From: Treponema sp.
GTDB taxonomy: Bacteria > Spirochaetota > Spirochaetia > Treponematales > Treponemataceae
Direction of reading: 5' to 3'
DNA length: 64,000 nt
Assembly: GCA_016281495.1 (NCBI GenBank)
Contig: JAEEIU010000015.1
Coordinates: forward strand, 1-64,000
Shown: piece by piece, positions 55,365 to 63,809 of the stretch
Numbering within the stretch: position 1 is the stretch's first letter
How the letters are laid out: each line of letters starts with the position of its first letter
Made by a program: the position numbers and the translations under genes
The notes under the pieces: generated by a model
What the model was told of the DNA's origin: nothing
Databases searched by the model: none
The model's input: only the letters and a program-made list of their open reading frames with translations

Positions 55365-55982
55365 ATGCCGTCCAAACAGAATAGCTACAGCAAGCCGGAT
55401 TTTTGGTCTCAAAAAGCCTTTAAGGAAGGGTATCCGGCCCGTAGTGTGTACAAGCTTCAGGAAATCGACAAGAAATTCGGTATGCTGAAAAAAGGGGATG
55501 TCGTGCTCGATTTGGGCTCTGCACCCGGAAGCTGGACGACATGGCTTTTGCGGAACCTTGGCGGTACGGGCAAAGTGGTGTCCGTAGACTTGAACCCGCT
55601 TGATTCAACCGTAAAAGGTGAGAATCTGGTGTTTTTCCAGGGGGACCTCTTGAGTGAGGAAATCCGTACCAAGATTCAGCAGAACGGCCCGTATGACCTT
55701 GTTGTATGTGATGCCGCTCCCCTTACTACAGGAAACAGGACGGTGGATACAGCCCGTTCAAAGGCCCTGGTGGAGATGGCAATCTGGTATGCGGGACAAA
55801 TGCTTAAGCCAAACGGCAATTTCTGCGTAAAAATCTTCCAGAACGGAAACCAGCAGAAGGAGCTGCTTAAAATGAAGGAGATATTTGCTTCGGCAAGGGG
55901 ATTTAAGCCCGAGGCATGTAGATCAGAGTCTTTTGAAACATATTTGGTGGGATTAAAGAAAAAAGTTCCGGGACAGCCATAA
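55365..55982 (+). CDS. rlmE: Ribosomal RNA large subunit methyltransferase E (RlmE/FtsJ)
   Basis: 205 residues. Methylates the 2'-OH of U2552 in 23S rRNA using SAM. N-terminal SKPDFWSQKAFKEGYPARS with YKLQEID matches the family, then the SAM-binding VLDLGSAPGSWTTWL, and DLVVCDAAP. Catalytic K-D-K-E residues are likely K(SVYK), D(CDAAP), K(FCVKIF), E(RSESFE). A GATAAT box ends 6 bases before the ATG with no Shine-Dalgarno, so the transcript may be leaderless. The LysM-peptidase gene follows. Confidence 0.95.
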   Translation: MPSKQNSYSKPDFWSQKAFKEGYPARSVYKLQEIDKKFGMLKKGDVVLDLGSAPGSWTTWLLRNLGGTGKVVSVDLNPLDSTVKGENLVFFQGDLLSEEIRTKIQQNGPYDLVVCDAAPLTTGNRTVDTARSKALVEMAIWYAGQMLKPNGNFCVKIFQNGNQQKELLKMKEIFASARGFKPEACRSESFETYLVGLKKKVPGQP

Positions 55983-56028
55983 ATCTTGGAATTTTTTAAA
56001 AAAAGTGGGAAATTTATGGGAAAGAAAA

Positions 56029-56057
56029 TTGTAATTGGTGACAAAATTTGGTATAGT
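56029..56057 (+). promoter_or_regulatory. Promoter of the LysM-M23 gene
   Basis: -35 TTGTAA (56029-56034), 17-base spacer, -10 TATAGT (56052-56057). The mRNA leader to ATG 56070 would be only about 5-6 bases. Confidence 0.65.
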
Positions 56058-56069
56058 AAGAGAACTAAA

Positions 56070-57227
56070 ATGAAGTCTTTTGTAAAATTCGGATTGGTAT
56101 GTTCTCTTAGCGTCTTAGGTGCGGCGTCTTTGGTAATCGGTACAACGGTTGCAGTGGTGCATCATAACAATTACCGTGGCATGGGCGGTTTGGAGACTCC
56201 AGGGATTCCGGATTTAAGCATGGATTTCTATGCAGATTTAAGCGAAAGGTTCCCTGTTCAGGAGGAAGACCTTCCTTCTTCCGTGATTCTTGCGGATCTT
56301 GCTGATTTGCCGGCAGTTGAGCCAGTTGCAGAGGAAGAGCCTGAAGAACTTGCGGAAGTTGACATTTCTGAGCTTGGCCGTGGATTGGAGGACGATCTTC
56401 CTGTAGAAAGCCTCCTTAGCGAAATCGAGGAAGAGTCAGAACCAGCCGTTGCAGAAGTTCAGGTTGACCCAACAGAAGACAATGTCCTTTCATATTTTTC
56501 ATACAGAGTTAAATCCGGAGATACAATCAGTGAGATTGCAAGCCGTTACGGCATAACCGAAGATACAGTAATCAGCGTAAACAACATCAAGTCATCCAGA
56601 ACGCTTCAGGTAGGCCAGTACCTTAAGATTCCCACACTGGAAGGCATTCTTTATACGGTAAAGACAGACGGTGAGACACCCGCTACAATCGCACAGAAAT
56701 ATTCAGTTGCGGCAGATAAAGTCGCCATGGCAAACTCCCTGCAGGAAAGCACTTCACTTAATGCCGGACGCACAGTTTTTGTTACCGGTGCAAAGATGGA
56801 CCGCATCACCAAGCTTGAGATTAACGGTGACCTCTTTAAGAATCCGCTTCATTCAAGCTACTACATTTCTTCACGTTTCGGCTGGCGCGTAAGTCCGTTC
56901 GATTCATCAAAACGTACATATCACGGCGGTATTGACATGGCATGTCCTACTGGTACCCCGATTTATGCAGCTTCTGAAGGAGAGGTTATTACAGCAGGCT
57001 GGAGCAATGTCTATGGAAACTATGTCATCATCAGCCACCATTCAGGTTATAAAACCCTTTATGGTCACATGAGTTCAATTCTGGTTTCCAAAGGACAGTA
57101 TGTTTACACCACGACGAAGATTGGCAAAGTTGGAAGCACAGGTCAAAGTACAGGTCCCCATTTGCATTTTACAGTTTACAAGAACGGCAATTCAATCAAT
57201 CCTGAATTAAGGGTTGAGTTGAACTAA
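56070..57227 (+). CDS. LysM-M23 family peptidoglycan peptidase
   Basis: 385 residues from ATG 56070, where the signal anchor MKSFVKFGLVCSLSVLGAAS begins; the frame is open to TTG 55986 but adds no sense. An acidic linker (about 60-150) is followed by two LysM domains (YRVKSGDTISEIASRYGI, then YTVKTDGETPATIAQKYSV) that bind glycan. The C-terminal M23 domain has the zinc ligands YHGGID and HLHF, both present, so it should be an active endopeptidase. It probably helps in cell separation or wall remodelling. Confidence 0.94.
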   Translation: MKSFVKFGLVCSLSVLGAASLVIGTTVAVVHHNNYRGMGGLETPGIPDLSMDFYADLSERFPVQEEDLPSSVILADLADLPAVEPVAEEEPEELAEVDISELGRGLEDDLPVESLLSEIEEESEPAVAEVQVDPTEDNVLSYFSYRVKSGDTISEIASRYGITEDTVISVNNIKSSRTLQVGQYLKIPTLEGILYTVKTDGETPATIAQKYSVAADKVAMANSLQESTSLNAGRTVFVTGAKMDRITKLEINGDLFKNPLHSSYYISSRFGWRVSPFDSSKRTYHGGIDMACPTGTPIYAASEGEVITAGWSNVYGNYVIISHHSGYKTLYGHMSSILVSKGQYVYTTTKIGKVGSTGQSTGPHLHFTVYKNGNSINPELRVELN

Positions 57228-57238
57228 AAAAATATCAG

Positions 57239-57267
57239 TGGACATTTTGCCAAAGTGGGGATATAAT
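57239..57267 (+). promoter_or_regulatory. Promoter abutting cheR
   Basis: -35 TGGACA (57239-57244), 17-base spacer, perfect -10 TATAAT (57262-57267). ATG 57276 follows after 8 bases. Confidence 0.78.
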
Positions 57268-57275
57268 TATTTTAT

Positions 57276-58091
57276 ATGTCAGATTTGCTTACAGATTCTC
57301 AGTTTGACCAATTCCGCGTTTTAATTTATGATGCCAGCGGAATCACTTTTTCGGATACAAACCGCTCCATTTTGGATAGTCGTATAAAAGAACGTCTGCG
57401 TGAAAAGCAGATGACCGACGTAATGGAGTATTACAAGCTTGTTACATCCGATCAAGTTGAATTCAAGGCTTTCCTGGACAGCATCACCACAAATCTGACC
57501 CGCTTTTTCAGAAATCAGCCGCATTTTGACGCTCTAATCAATTATGTAATTCCACATGTAATCGAAAACAAGAAAAAGACAGGCGAGACTAAGATTCATA
57601 TATGGAGTGCAGGATGCTCAACCGGCGAGGAACCCTACACAATCGCAATGATTTTAAAGGACAAGCTTCCCGCTCCTTACACTTTTGACATTATTGCATC
57701 GGATATATCACTCAAATCACTTATGGTCGGACAGCAGGGCTTTTATCCTGAGTCAAGAATTTCCGGTATTCCACAGGATTATCTGGACAAATTCTTTACC
57801 AAAAGCGACAAGGGATATCAGGTAAAGCCGGATTTGATGAGTACAATACGCTTTGACTACCACAATCTGCGCCACGACAGCGGTTCCCGTAATCTTGATG
57901 TTGTATTCTGCCGTAATGTATTGATTTATTTTGATGAGGCGGCACAAAAAGCTACGATTGACAGGTTCTATAAGGCTATGGCCTCAAATTCATATCTGTT
58001 TATCGGTCATTCAGAAAGCCTTTTCGGAATGGACACAAAATTTGAATTCCTAAAAACTGATTGGGCTTGTCTATATCAGAAAAAAGAGTAA
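57276..58091 (+). CDS. cheR: Chemotaxis protein methyltransferase CheR
   Basis: 271 residues. SAM-dependent methylation of glutamates on chemoreceptors during adaptation. N-terminal helical domain (LLTDSQFDQFRVLIYDASG), the NLTRFFRNQPHFDAL motif, the SAM-binding IWSAGCSTGEEPYTIAM, DIIASDIS and VVFCRNVLIYFD are all visible. No C-terminal TPR or pentapeptide. cheB follows 75 bases downstream on the same strand. The mRNA start is predicted within 1-2 bases of the ATG. Confidence 0.96.
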   Translation: MSDLLTDSQFDQFRVLIYDASGITFSDTNRSILDSRIKERLREKQMTDVMEYYKLVTSDQVEFKAFLDSITTNLTRFFRNQPHFDALINYVIPHVIENKKKTGETKIHIWSAGCSTGEEPYTIAMILKDKLPAPYTFDIIASDISLKSLMVGQQGFYPESRISGIPQDYLDKFFTKSDKGYQVKPDLMSTIRFDYHNLRHDSGSRNLDVVFCRNVLIYFDEAAQKATIDRFYKAMASNSYLFIGHSESLFGMDTKFEFLKTDWACLYQKKE

Positions 58092-58166
58092 AGACTAAAA
58101 ACCAGTAGTTTTATATTTTAGGGGTTTCCTGAAGAAATAATAACAAGAAGCGAGGGGGAATATTAA

Positions 58167-59357
58167 ATGGATGATATTTCTGTTTTGGTCTGTGATGACT
58201 CAGCTTTGATGCGAAATCTTATTTCAAGGATAGTAGACTCGACTGTTGGATTAAAGACTGTCGGTACTGCAATGAACGGTAAATTCTGCCTTCAGAAAAT
58301 ACCCATGCTGAAACCGGATGTAATTCTTCTGGACATAGAGATGCCCGAGATGAACGGAATTCAGTTTCTTGAGGAACGCAAGATGCAGGGAATTGATATT
58401 CCCGTAATCATATTGTCTTCTGTTGCAACAAAGGGTGCGGCGGTTACAATGAATTGTCTTGAGTTGGGTGCAAGTGACTTTATTACCAAACCCAACGGTG
58501 CCATTTCCAGCAACATTTCTGCGGTTTCCCACAGGATAATTGAAAACATTGCTTCTTACGGTGGACGTTATGCACGCAGGCATGGCAAAGAAACCTATCC
58601 TATGGAATATTTCATGCAGCAGGTTAAGCTCAAGGAAGCCGAGAATGCCGCAGAAAAGGAAGGTTTGCTCGATAAGATTAAGCCTGCCGCCAAGGAAACA
58701 GCACCTGCATTTAATCCGCATCTGTTCATGTCATCAAAAAAAGAGCCTCAGGTAATCACTCCGCTTAGGGATGGCGGCCCCATAGATGTTGTTGCAATCG
58801 GTATCTCAACAGGTGGTCCAAATGCCTTGAGGGAAATGTTTGCCAAGATACCTGCAAAATTCCCCAAGCCCATACTTGTCGTTCAGCACATGCCTGCGGG
58901 ATTCACGAAGGAATTTGCCTCCAGCCTGGATCGTGTATGTCCTTTGAATGTAAAGGAAGCCGAGGACGGAGACCTTATACATCCTGGACAGATATACATA
59001 GCTCCTGGTGACTATCACATAGCTGTTGAAAAATCATCACTGTGCAATGTAATCCGCCTTAATCAGGAACCGCAGAGAAACGGTCACAGGCCTTCCGCTG
59101 ACGTTCTTTTTGAATCAGTGGCAAAGGTGTATCAAAACCGTGCCTTGGGTGTAATCATGACCGGTATGGGACGCGATGGTGCTGTACAGCTTTGTGAGAT
59201 GAGGAAACAGGGTGCGTGGACTTTAGGTCAGGATGAAAATTCCAGTGTGGTGTACGGTATGCCAAAGGTTGCCTTTGAGATGGGAGCGGTTCAAAAACAG
59301 GTTTCCCTGGACAACATGGCAAATGAAATCCAGGAAATGGTTCAGGCTCATTCCTAA
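58167..59357 (+). CDS. cheB: Protein-glutamate methylesterase/deamidase CheB
   Basis: 396 residues. Removes methyl groups from chemoreceptors. The N-terminal receiver domain has SVLVCDDSALMRNL and the phospho-acceptor DVILLDIEMPEMNG (Asp near 56), then the ILSSVATKGA switch. A long linker (about 135-205) precedes the esterase domain with the catalytic Ser in VAIGISTGGPNAL, His in VVQHMPAGFT and Asp in TGMGRDGA. GAGGGGG precedes the ATG. Its stop overlaps the stop of the convergent glucosaminidase gene by a few bases. Confidence 0.96.
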   Translation: MDDISVLVCDDSALMRNLISRIVDSTVGLKTVGTAMNGKFCLQKIPMLKPDVILLDIEMPEMNGIQFLEERKMQGIDIPVIILSSVATKGAAVTMNCLELGASDFITKPNGAISSNISAVSHRIIENIASYGGRYARRHGKETYPMEYFMQQVKLKEAENAAEKEGLLDKIKPAAKETAPAFNPHLFMSSKKEPQVITPLRDGGPIDVVAIGISTGGPNALREMFAKIPAKFPKPILVVQHMPAGFTKEFASSLDRVCPLNVKEAEDGDLIHPGQIYIAPGDYHIAVEKSSLCNVIRLNQEPQRNGHRPSADVLFESVAKVYQNRALGVIMTGMGRDGAVQLCEMRKQGAWTLGQDENSSVVYGMPKVAFEMGAVQKQVSLDNMANEIQEMVQAHS

Positions 59358-59947
59358 AACTGTTCCAGCCTGGAAAGCAGGGTATCCAGTTTGTTCCCAT
59401 ATTCCCTGTCGGCGGCCCAAGTTCCCGCAAGTTCAAAGACGGTAGGCGCTTTCCCACGTGGTTGAACCCATTTGTAGCGCCTGTCAATCAATTCGTTTGC
59501 AAGCTGAATGTCCTCTGTAGTGGCGTATGCGTGAAGGTGCTGGATGTGTGCCCTTACCCCAAGCTGTTCGGTTTCAAAGGATTCGCCGCGGTTGTTTTCG
59601 TCTATGGCTCCCAGTCCGCAGTAATTGTGCATTTCCGGGGTCACAAGATTCCCAAAACGCAGGAAACCAGTCTCAAGGCACATTTGAACAAAGGCACAGT
59701 CGCTGTTGATGCCTTCTGCAAGACCTTCTTCTATATAATATTTTGCAAGCCGCTTAACCTGTTTTTTATCTGCCTCAGGATTCTGCTTCATGAAGAATTT
59801 TACAAGCTGATTTTGGTTTTTTATTGCAGGGTCACTAAGATTGCGCGAAACCGGCTGCCTGTGTCCAAGGCTTACACAACCTGTAAGGAACAGGGCAGAC
59901 AGCACTAATAAAAGGGCGGGAATTGAAAAGCTTTTTACCCGGCTCAT
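59354..59947 (-). CDS. Glucosaminidase-domain lipoprotein
   Basis: 197 residues from ATG 59947. Signal peptide with lipobox LFLTGC. The domain shows AKYYIEEGLAEGINSDCAFVQ, then ETGFLRFGNLVTPEMHNYCG and a GVRAHIQHLHAYA segment, typical of mannosyl-glycoprotein endo-beta-N-acetylglucosaminidase-like (FlgJ-type) peptidoglycan hydrolases; the catalytic Glu is probably in the MCLETG position. The start overlaps the stop of the UMP-kinase-like gene by 4 bases (ATGA). Convergent with cheB, with a 4-base overlap of the two stops. Confidence 0.87.
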   Translation of the reverse strand: MSRVKSFSIPALLLVLSALFLTGCVSLGHRQPVSRNLSDPAIKNQNQLVKFFMKQNPEADKKQVKRLAKYYIEEGLAEGINSDCAFVQMCLETGFLRFGNLVTPEMHNYCGLGAIDENNRGESFETEQLGVRAHIQHLHAYATTEDIQLANELIDRRYKWVQPRGKAPTVFELAGTWAADREYGNKLDTLLSRLEQF

Positions 59948-60678
59948 TTTATTGCGGTTCCGATATAGTCTTTTCCGTCCAGAATGGCACGAATGTTGGG
60001 TATGTTCTTTCCGGCGGCACAAATTACCGTAAGTCCGCTTTCACTTGCACTCTTGCTTGCGATAGGGTCAAACGGACAGTTCTTGCCTGGGACCCATTCA
60101 TCGCCGACCATTTTCCTGAAGTCCGCCCATGAAATCGTATCCAGAGGTTTTGCATCAGGATTTTTGCGCGGGTCATCGGTAAAGACTTTTTCTATGTTTG
60201 AAAGGTTTACGATAGTATCAGCCTTATATTTTTGTGCAAGAAGAACGGCGTCGTTGTCTGTTGAAAATCCCGGTTTCCATCCGGCAGCCACAAGGACACG
60301 TCCAGGAAATTCATCAGGAGCTGCAGTCGGATCGGTTATGACTTCGTGGGGACACAGCGGGCCAAAGCATGTCTTGAGGATCTGTGCATTCATGCGGGTT
60401 GCCATGATTCCGAGCCAGTCACATGCGTAATTGGTTTCTTCCTCGCTTGCAAAACCACAGGAAGCCTTTTCGTCTGAGTCAAAAAGTGATGCGACTTCCC
60501 TGTATGCGTTCTGATATGTGCGTGCAGGACCTCCACCTCCGGCTACAAGAATAAGACGGGAATCTTCGTTTGCCTTGAGCCATGAAATTGCCATTGAGGT
60601 AAAATTCTTTAGCAGTGAAACATCTGGTTTATCGGGTGCAATAATTGAACCACCCACACTAAGTACTTTAGTAATCAT
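59944..60678 (-). CDS. Amino acid kinase family protein, archaeal-type UMP kinase-like
   Basis: 244 residues from ATG 60678, which follows GAGGAGG; the frame extends to 60699 without a better start. Fold of the amino acid kinase family: KVLSVGGSIIAPDKPD (P-loop-like Gly motif), LILVAGGGGPARTYQNA, and STDNDAVLLAQKYKADTIVNLSNI. The order and spacing match archaeal-type UMP kinases (UMP to UDP). In treponemes such a gene often exists next to, or in place of, a bacterial pyrH, so redundancy cannot be judged here. Co-translated with the glucosaminidase lipoprotein. Confidence 0.85.
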   Translation of the reverse strand: MITKVLSVGGSIIAPDKPDVSLLKNFTSMAISWLKANEDSRLILVAGGGGPARTYQNAYREVASLFDSDEKASCGFASEEETNYACDWLGIMATRMNAQILKTCFGPLCPHEVITDPTAAPDEFPGRVLVAAGWKPGFSTDNDAVLLAQKYKADTIVNLSNIEKVFTDDPRKNPDAKPLDTISWADFRKMVGDEWVPGKNCPFDPIASKSASESGLTVICAAGKNIPNIRAILDGKDYIGTAIK

Positions 60679-60800
60679 GTATCCTCCTCTCGAACCCAAT
60701 CTATCATAAAGCCTGAAAAAAATCTAGGGAGAAGCTGTGTGTCACCGGCTATTGTAGTTTTGCCGTTTATATGGTATATGCTTTTTAATGGAGTTTGTGT

Positions 60801-61004
60801 ATGTGGACGCTTGTTGTTTCATTGATTGTTCTTGCCCTTGTAATCCTGGCGGTTTGTGTGATGGTCAGGAATTTTAAAAGGGGGAAGAATTCATGCGGAA
60901 TGAACTGTTCGGCATGCATGTCCGTTGGAAAAAATAAAACATGTGCCCATGCTGCAAAAGAATCCGTAAATAACGAAGAGTCAATAGATAAAGACAGTAA
61001 ATGA
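60801..61004 (+). CDS. Small Cys-rich membrane protein (FeoB-associated type)
   Basis: 67 residues from ATG 60801, preceded by GGAG at 60790-60793; an in-frame TTG (60795) is less likely. One membrane span (about 4-24) is followed by a basic patch (RNFKRGKN) and a Cys cluster CGMNCSACMSVGKNKTC, then a polar tail. This is the architecture of FeoB-associated Cys-rich membrane proteins, thought to aid ferrous iron uptake. No feoA or feoB is adjacent, so here it is an orphan. Confidence 0.72.
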   Translation: MWTLVVSLIVLALVILAVCVMVRNFKRGKNSCGMNCSACMSVGKNKTCAHAAKESVNNEESIDKDSK

Positions 61005-61034
61005 TCTGGTAAAAGCTGTTGCCAAAGCCTTTGC

Positions 61035-62336
61035 TTATCGGTCAGTTATTGATCTTGCCAGACGGAAACCATAGCCGCTTGTCCTGACATAAGGGCTGTT
61101 TGAGCTGGTGTTGATGTTTTCGCGTGCGTAATATGTTCCACCCTGCTGGATTCTGTACAAGCCGTTTACAAGAGCCTCGTCGGATGAAACCTCGGAGACA
61201 AATTTTGCCGAACTGTCCCAGCACCATTCACTAACATTTCCGCTTAAATCATAAAGGCCGTTTGCATTGGGCTTGAATTTTGCAACTTCGTGAGTGCGTG
61301 CATTGCTGTTGAGTGCATTCCAGGAGGAGCTTCCGTTTCCTGCCGCTTTTTTCCATTCTGCCTGTGTCGGTAACCTGAATCCGTTTGCATCCGCTTTTGC
61401 AGTGACCCTCTGCCACAGTCCAAGAATTGAACTTTCGTCGTCTTCCGGAACTTCTCCCCATTGGTCCGGATTGCTTGTGCCCGTTATGACGTATACGGGT
61501 TCAAGACCTTCCCTCATGCTCAGGAGATTGCAGAATTTTATAGCGTCAAACCAGCTGATGTTTTCCACCGGCCTGTAGTCCTGCACTTCGTTTTCAGCAG
61601 GTACCCTTATGCTTCCGCTAAAATGGCTTGGATTTTCCTTCATGATGTTATAGTAAAGGACTTGCGTGACTTCTACCGCTGCTATCTCGTAGTCACCCAT
61701 GTTTATCATGTATGTGGGGCCCATCTCGATCCTCTGGTATGTGTCTCCAGAAGGAACTTCCTTGATGAAATCGTTTATTGCAAAGATTGCAGTGTCATAG
61801 CTTGTGTCCACAGGAGGGAATGTCGTTGGCCATCTTGTAATTGAACCCAGATAATATGGGCCTATGTCCAGCTTTTCAAATACATTCAACGGAGAGCCGT
61901 ATAATCCCTTGAGCGTGCTTGTTGAAGAACCGTGGGAATTTTTTCCTCCGCTCAGCTTGAATGTCAGGGTTACTGTATTGCGGGTGTAATAGAGGTAAAC
62001 CGCCATAACTTCATCAGGATCAGTCCGAATGATGATACCGGCTGGAGTAAAGCCCTGGAATTCTTCCTCATGACGTGCAAGATCAAGTAAAGCCGAACCT
62101 TTGGGGATAAAAACATCCTCAGTGTATTTTTCTATTTCAGTGTATTTTGTCGGATCAAGGTCCTGGGTAAGATGGTGAATTCTGTTTGCGTCTGTGGAAG
62201 TAACATCCTTGAACTGCATGGAAAGGTCAACGACAACAGTTCCATCACCGTTAATGGTTTTTCCTTCTGTGGTCTTGCAGGAAATGAACAAAAGAGAAAA
62301 TAAAATTGCAAAGACGGTGATTTTAAGTTTCATCAC
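61035..62336 (-). CDS. Lipoprotein with SUMF1/formylglycine-generating-enzyme-type domain
   Basis: 433 residues. Signal peptide with lipobox LLFISC. The N-terminal ~200 residues are beta-rich and unassigned. The C-terminal half is an FGE-sulfatase (SUMF1) domain: AVEVTQVLYYNIMKENPSHF, RPVENISWFDAIKFCNLLS, FRLPTQAEWKKAA, LYDLSGNVSEWCWD and SGYGFRLARS. The paired active-site cysteines of true formylglycine-generating enzymes are not seen near the end, so it is probably a carbohydrate or protein-binding version, as is common among treponemal lipoproteins. GGGGG precedes the ATG pair. Confidence 0.88.
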   Translation of the reverse strand: MMKLKITVFAILFSLLFISCKTTEGKTINGDGTVVVDLSMQFKDVTSTDANRIHHLTQDLDPTKYTEIEKYTEDVFIPKGSALLDLARHEEEFQGFTPAGIIIRTDPDEVMAVYLYYTRNTVTLTFKLSGGKNSHGSSTSTLKGLYGSPLNVFEKLDIGPYYLGSITRWPTTFPPVDTSYDTAIFAINDFIKEVPSGDTYQRIEMGPTYMINMGDYEIAAVEVTQVLYYNIMKENPSHFSGSIRVPAENEVQDYRPVENISWFDAIKFCNLLSMREGLEPVYVITGTSNPDQWGEVPEDDESSILGLWQRVTAKADANGFRLPTQAEWKKAAGNGSSSWNALNSNARTHEVAKFKPNANGLYDLSGNVSEWCWDSSAKFVSEVSSDEALVNGLYRIQQGGTYYARENINTSSNSPYVRTSGYGFRLARSITDR

Positions 62337-62413
62337 ATTACCCCCGTTGAATTATCGGCTTTTTCCCCACTATATATAAGGTAAAAAACGAAGCTGGTTC
62401 TGGGGCGTAAAGT

Positions 62414-63583
62414 CTATTTTATGGCCTTAAGAATGGCTTGAACCTTGTCCGTCTTTTCCCATGGGAACTCGTCCCTTCCAAAGTGTCCGTAAGTTGCCGT
62501 TGCGCTGTAAATCGGGCGCTTTAGGTCCAGGGTCTTTATGATTCCAGCAGGGCTTGTGTCAAAGACTTCCTTTACCGCCTTGACGATTTTTTCCTCCGGG
62601 ACTTTTGCAGTACCGAAAGTTTCCGCCATGATGCTTACCGGGAACGGAACACCGATTGCATAGGCAAGCTGAATCTCACAACGCTCGGCTAAATCTGCCG
62701 CGATGACGTTCTTTGCGATGTAGCGTGCCATGTATGCCGCAGAACGGTCCACTTTGCTGGGGTCTTTCCCGCTGAATGCGCCTCCACCGTGTCTTCCCAT
62801 TCCGCCGTAAGTGTCCACGATGATTTTTCTTCCCGTAAGGCCTGAGTCACCAACAGGACCTCCGATGCAGAACTGACCTGTCGGGTTTACGAAGAACTTT
62901 GTATTTGAATCCAAAAGGCCTGTGGGTTCAAGAACCGGTTTGATGACCTTTTCGATTACAGTCTGCTTGATTTCCTCGTGCTCTATTCCGGGGTCGTGCT
63001 GCTGTGAAAGGACGACAGTATCAATCCTGACAGGCTTATGGCCCTCGTATTCTATTGTGACCTGACCCTTTGAGTCCGGCCTGAACCATTTGACCTGGCC
63101 TGATTTCCTTACTTCCGCGGATTTTATCATGAGCTTGTGGGCAAACATGATTGGAGCAGGCATAAATTCCGGGGTTTCCTTGCATGCAAAACCGAACATC
63201 ATGCCCTGGTCGCCCGCACCCTGCTGTCCTTCAAATTCCTTGAGTCCGGTTCCAACGACACCCTGGTTGATGTCCTGTGACTGGGCGTGAATCATGTTCA
63301 TGACCGCCATTGAATTGTAGTCCAGACCGTAATCCGGATTTGAATATCCTATGCGCTTTGCAACATCGCGTGCCACCTGCTGAACGTCAACGTATGCCTC
63401 GGTGTTGATTTCTCCACCAACAAGGATGAGTGCCTGGCATGCAAAAGTTTCAGCGGCAACATGGCTTTCTTTATCTTGTCTAAGGCATTCGTCAAGAATA
63501 CCGTCGCTAATCTGGTCGCAGATTTTATCGGGATGACCTTCGCCAACAGATTCAGAAGTAAACAGATATCTTTTATTTCCCAT
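62414..63583 (-). CDS. metK: S-adenosylmethionine synthase
   Basis: 389 residues. Makes S-adenosylmethionine from methionine and ATP. Signatures: [20 protein letters not shown] at the N-terminus, [12 protein letters not shown] and the [20 protein letters not shown] loop. TGGAGGA precedes ATG 63583. A promoter lies just upstream; no SAM riboswitch-like structure is seen in its very short leader. SAM made here would feed cheR and rlmE nearby. Confidence 0.98.
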   Translation of the reverse strand: MGNKRYLFTSESVGEGHPDKICDQISDGILDECLRQDKESHVAAETFACQALILVGGEINTEAYVDVQQVARDVAKRIGYSNPDYGLDYNSMAVMNMIHAQSQDINQGVVGTGLKEFEGQQGAGDQGMMFGFACKETPEFMPAPIMFAHKLMIKSAEVRKSGQVKWFRPDSKGQVTIEYEGHKPVRIDTVVLSQQHDPGIEHEEIKQTVIEKVIKPVLEPTGLLDSNTKFFVNPTGQFCIGGPVGDSGLTGRKIIVDTYGGMGRHGGGAFSGKDPSKVDRSAAYMARYIAKNVIAADLAERCEIQLAYAIGVPFPVSIMAETFGTAKVPEEKIVKAVKEVFDTSPAGIIKTLDLKRPIYSATATYGHFGRDEFPWEKTDKVQAILKAIK

Positions 63584-63606
63584 AATGAATCCTCCACCTA
63601 TTGGAT

Positions 63607-63635
63607 AATATACAGCATAAATGAAGAAAAGTCCA
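63607..63635 (-). promoter_or_regulatory. Promoter of metK
   Basis: Minus strand: -35 TGGACT (63630-63635), 17-base spacer, -10 TATATT (63607-63612). Predicted leader of about 17 bases. Confidence 0.75.
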
Positions 63636-63650
63636 TTGAAAAACGGGTTT

Positions 63651-63777
63651 ACAGGGGAGTCCCCCTGTACGACCCCCGATTTTTAAAGGGGAAGGGAGAA
63701 GCCCTACTCAGAAGCGAGCTCCTCCCTTCCCCTTTAACCCCTACTCTCCGCGGCACTGCTTAGGGGTGCCCCCTAAG
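63651..63777. repeat. GC-rich triple-hairpin element
   Basis: Three inverted repeats in a row: ACAGGGG / CCCCTGT (63651-63668); TAAAGGGGAAGGGAG (63674-63688) with its exact complement CTCCCTTCCCCTTTA (63722-63736); and CTTAGGGG / CCCCTAAG (63759-63777). It contrasts with the AT-rich flanks, lies between a substrate-binding gene and the metK promoter, and has no coding sense. Confidence 0.8.
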
Positions 63778-63809
63778 AACCCCGAGGCATTGCTTTGACA
63801 AAAATGGTT

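Noticed and set aside
63584-63640. SAM riboswitch before metK
   Set aside because: The predicted leader is only about 17 bases and there is no room for the fold; the GC-rich hairpins upstream lie on the far side of the promoter.
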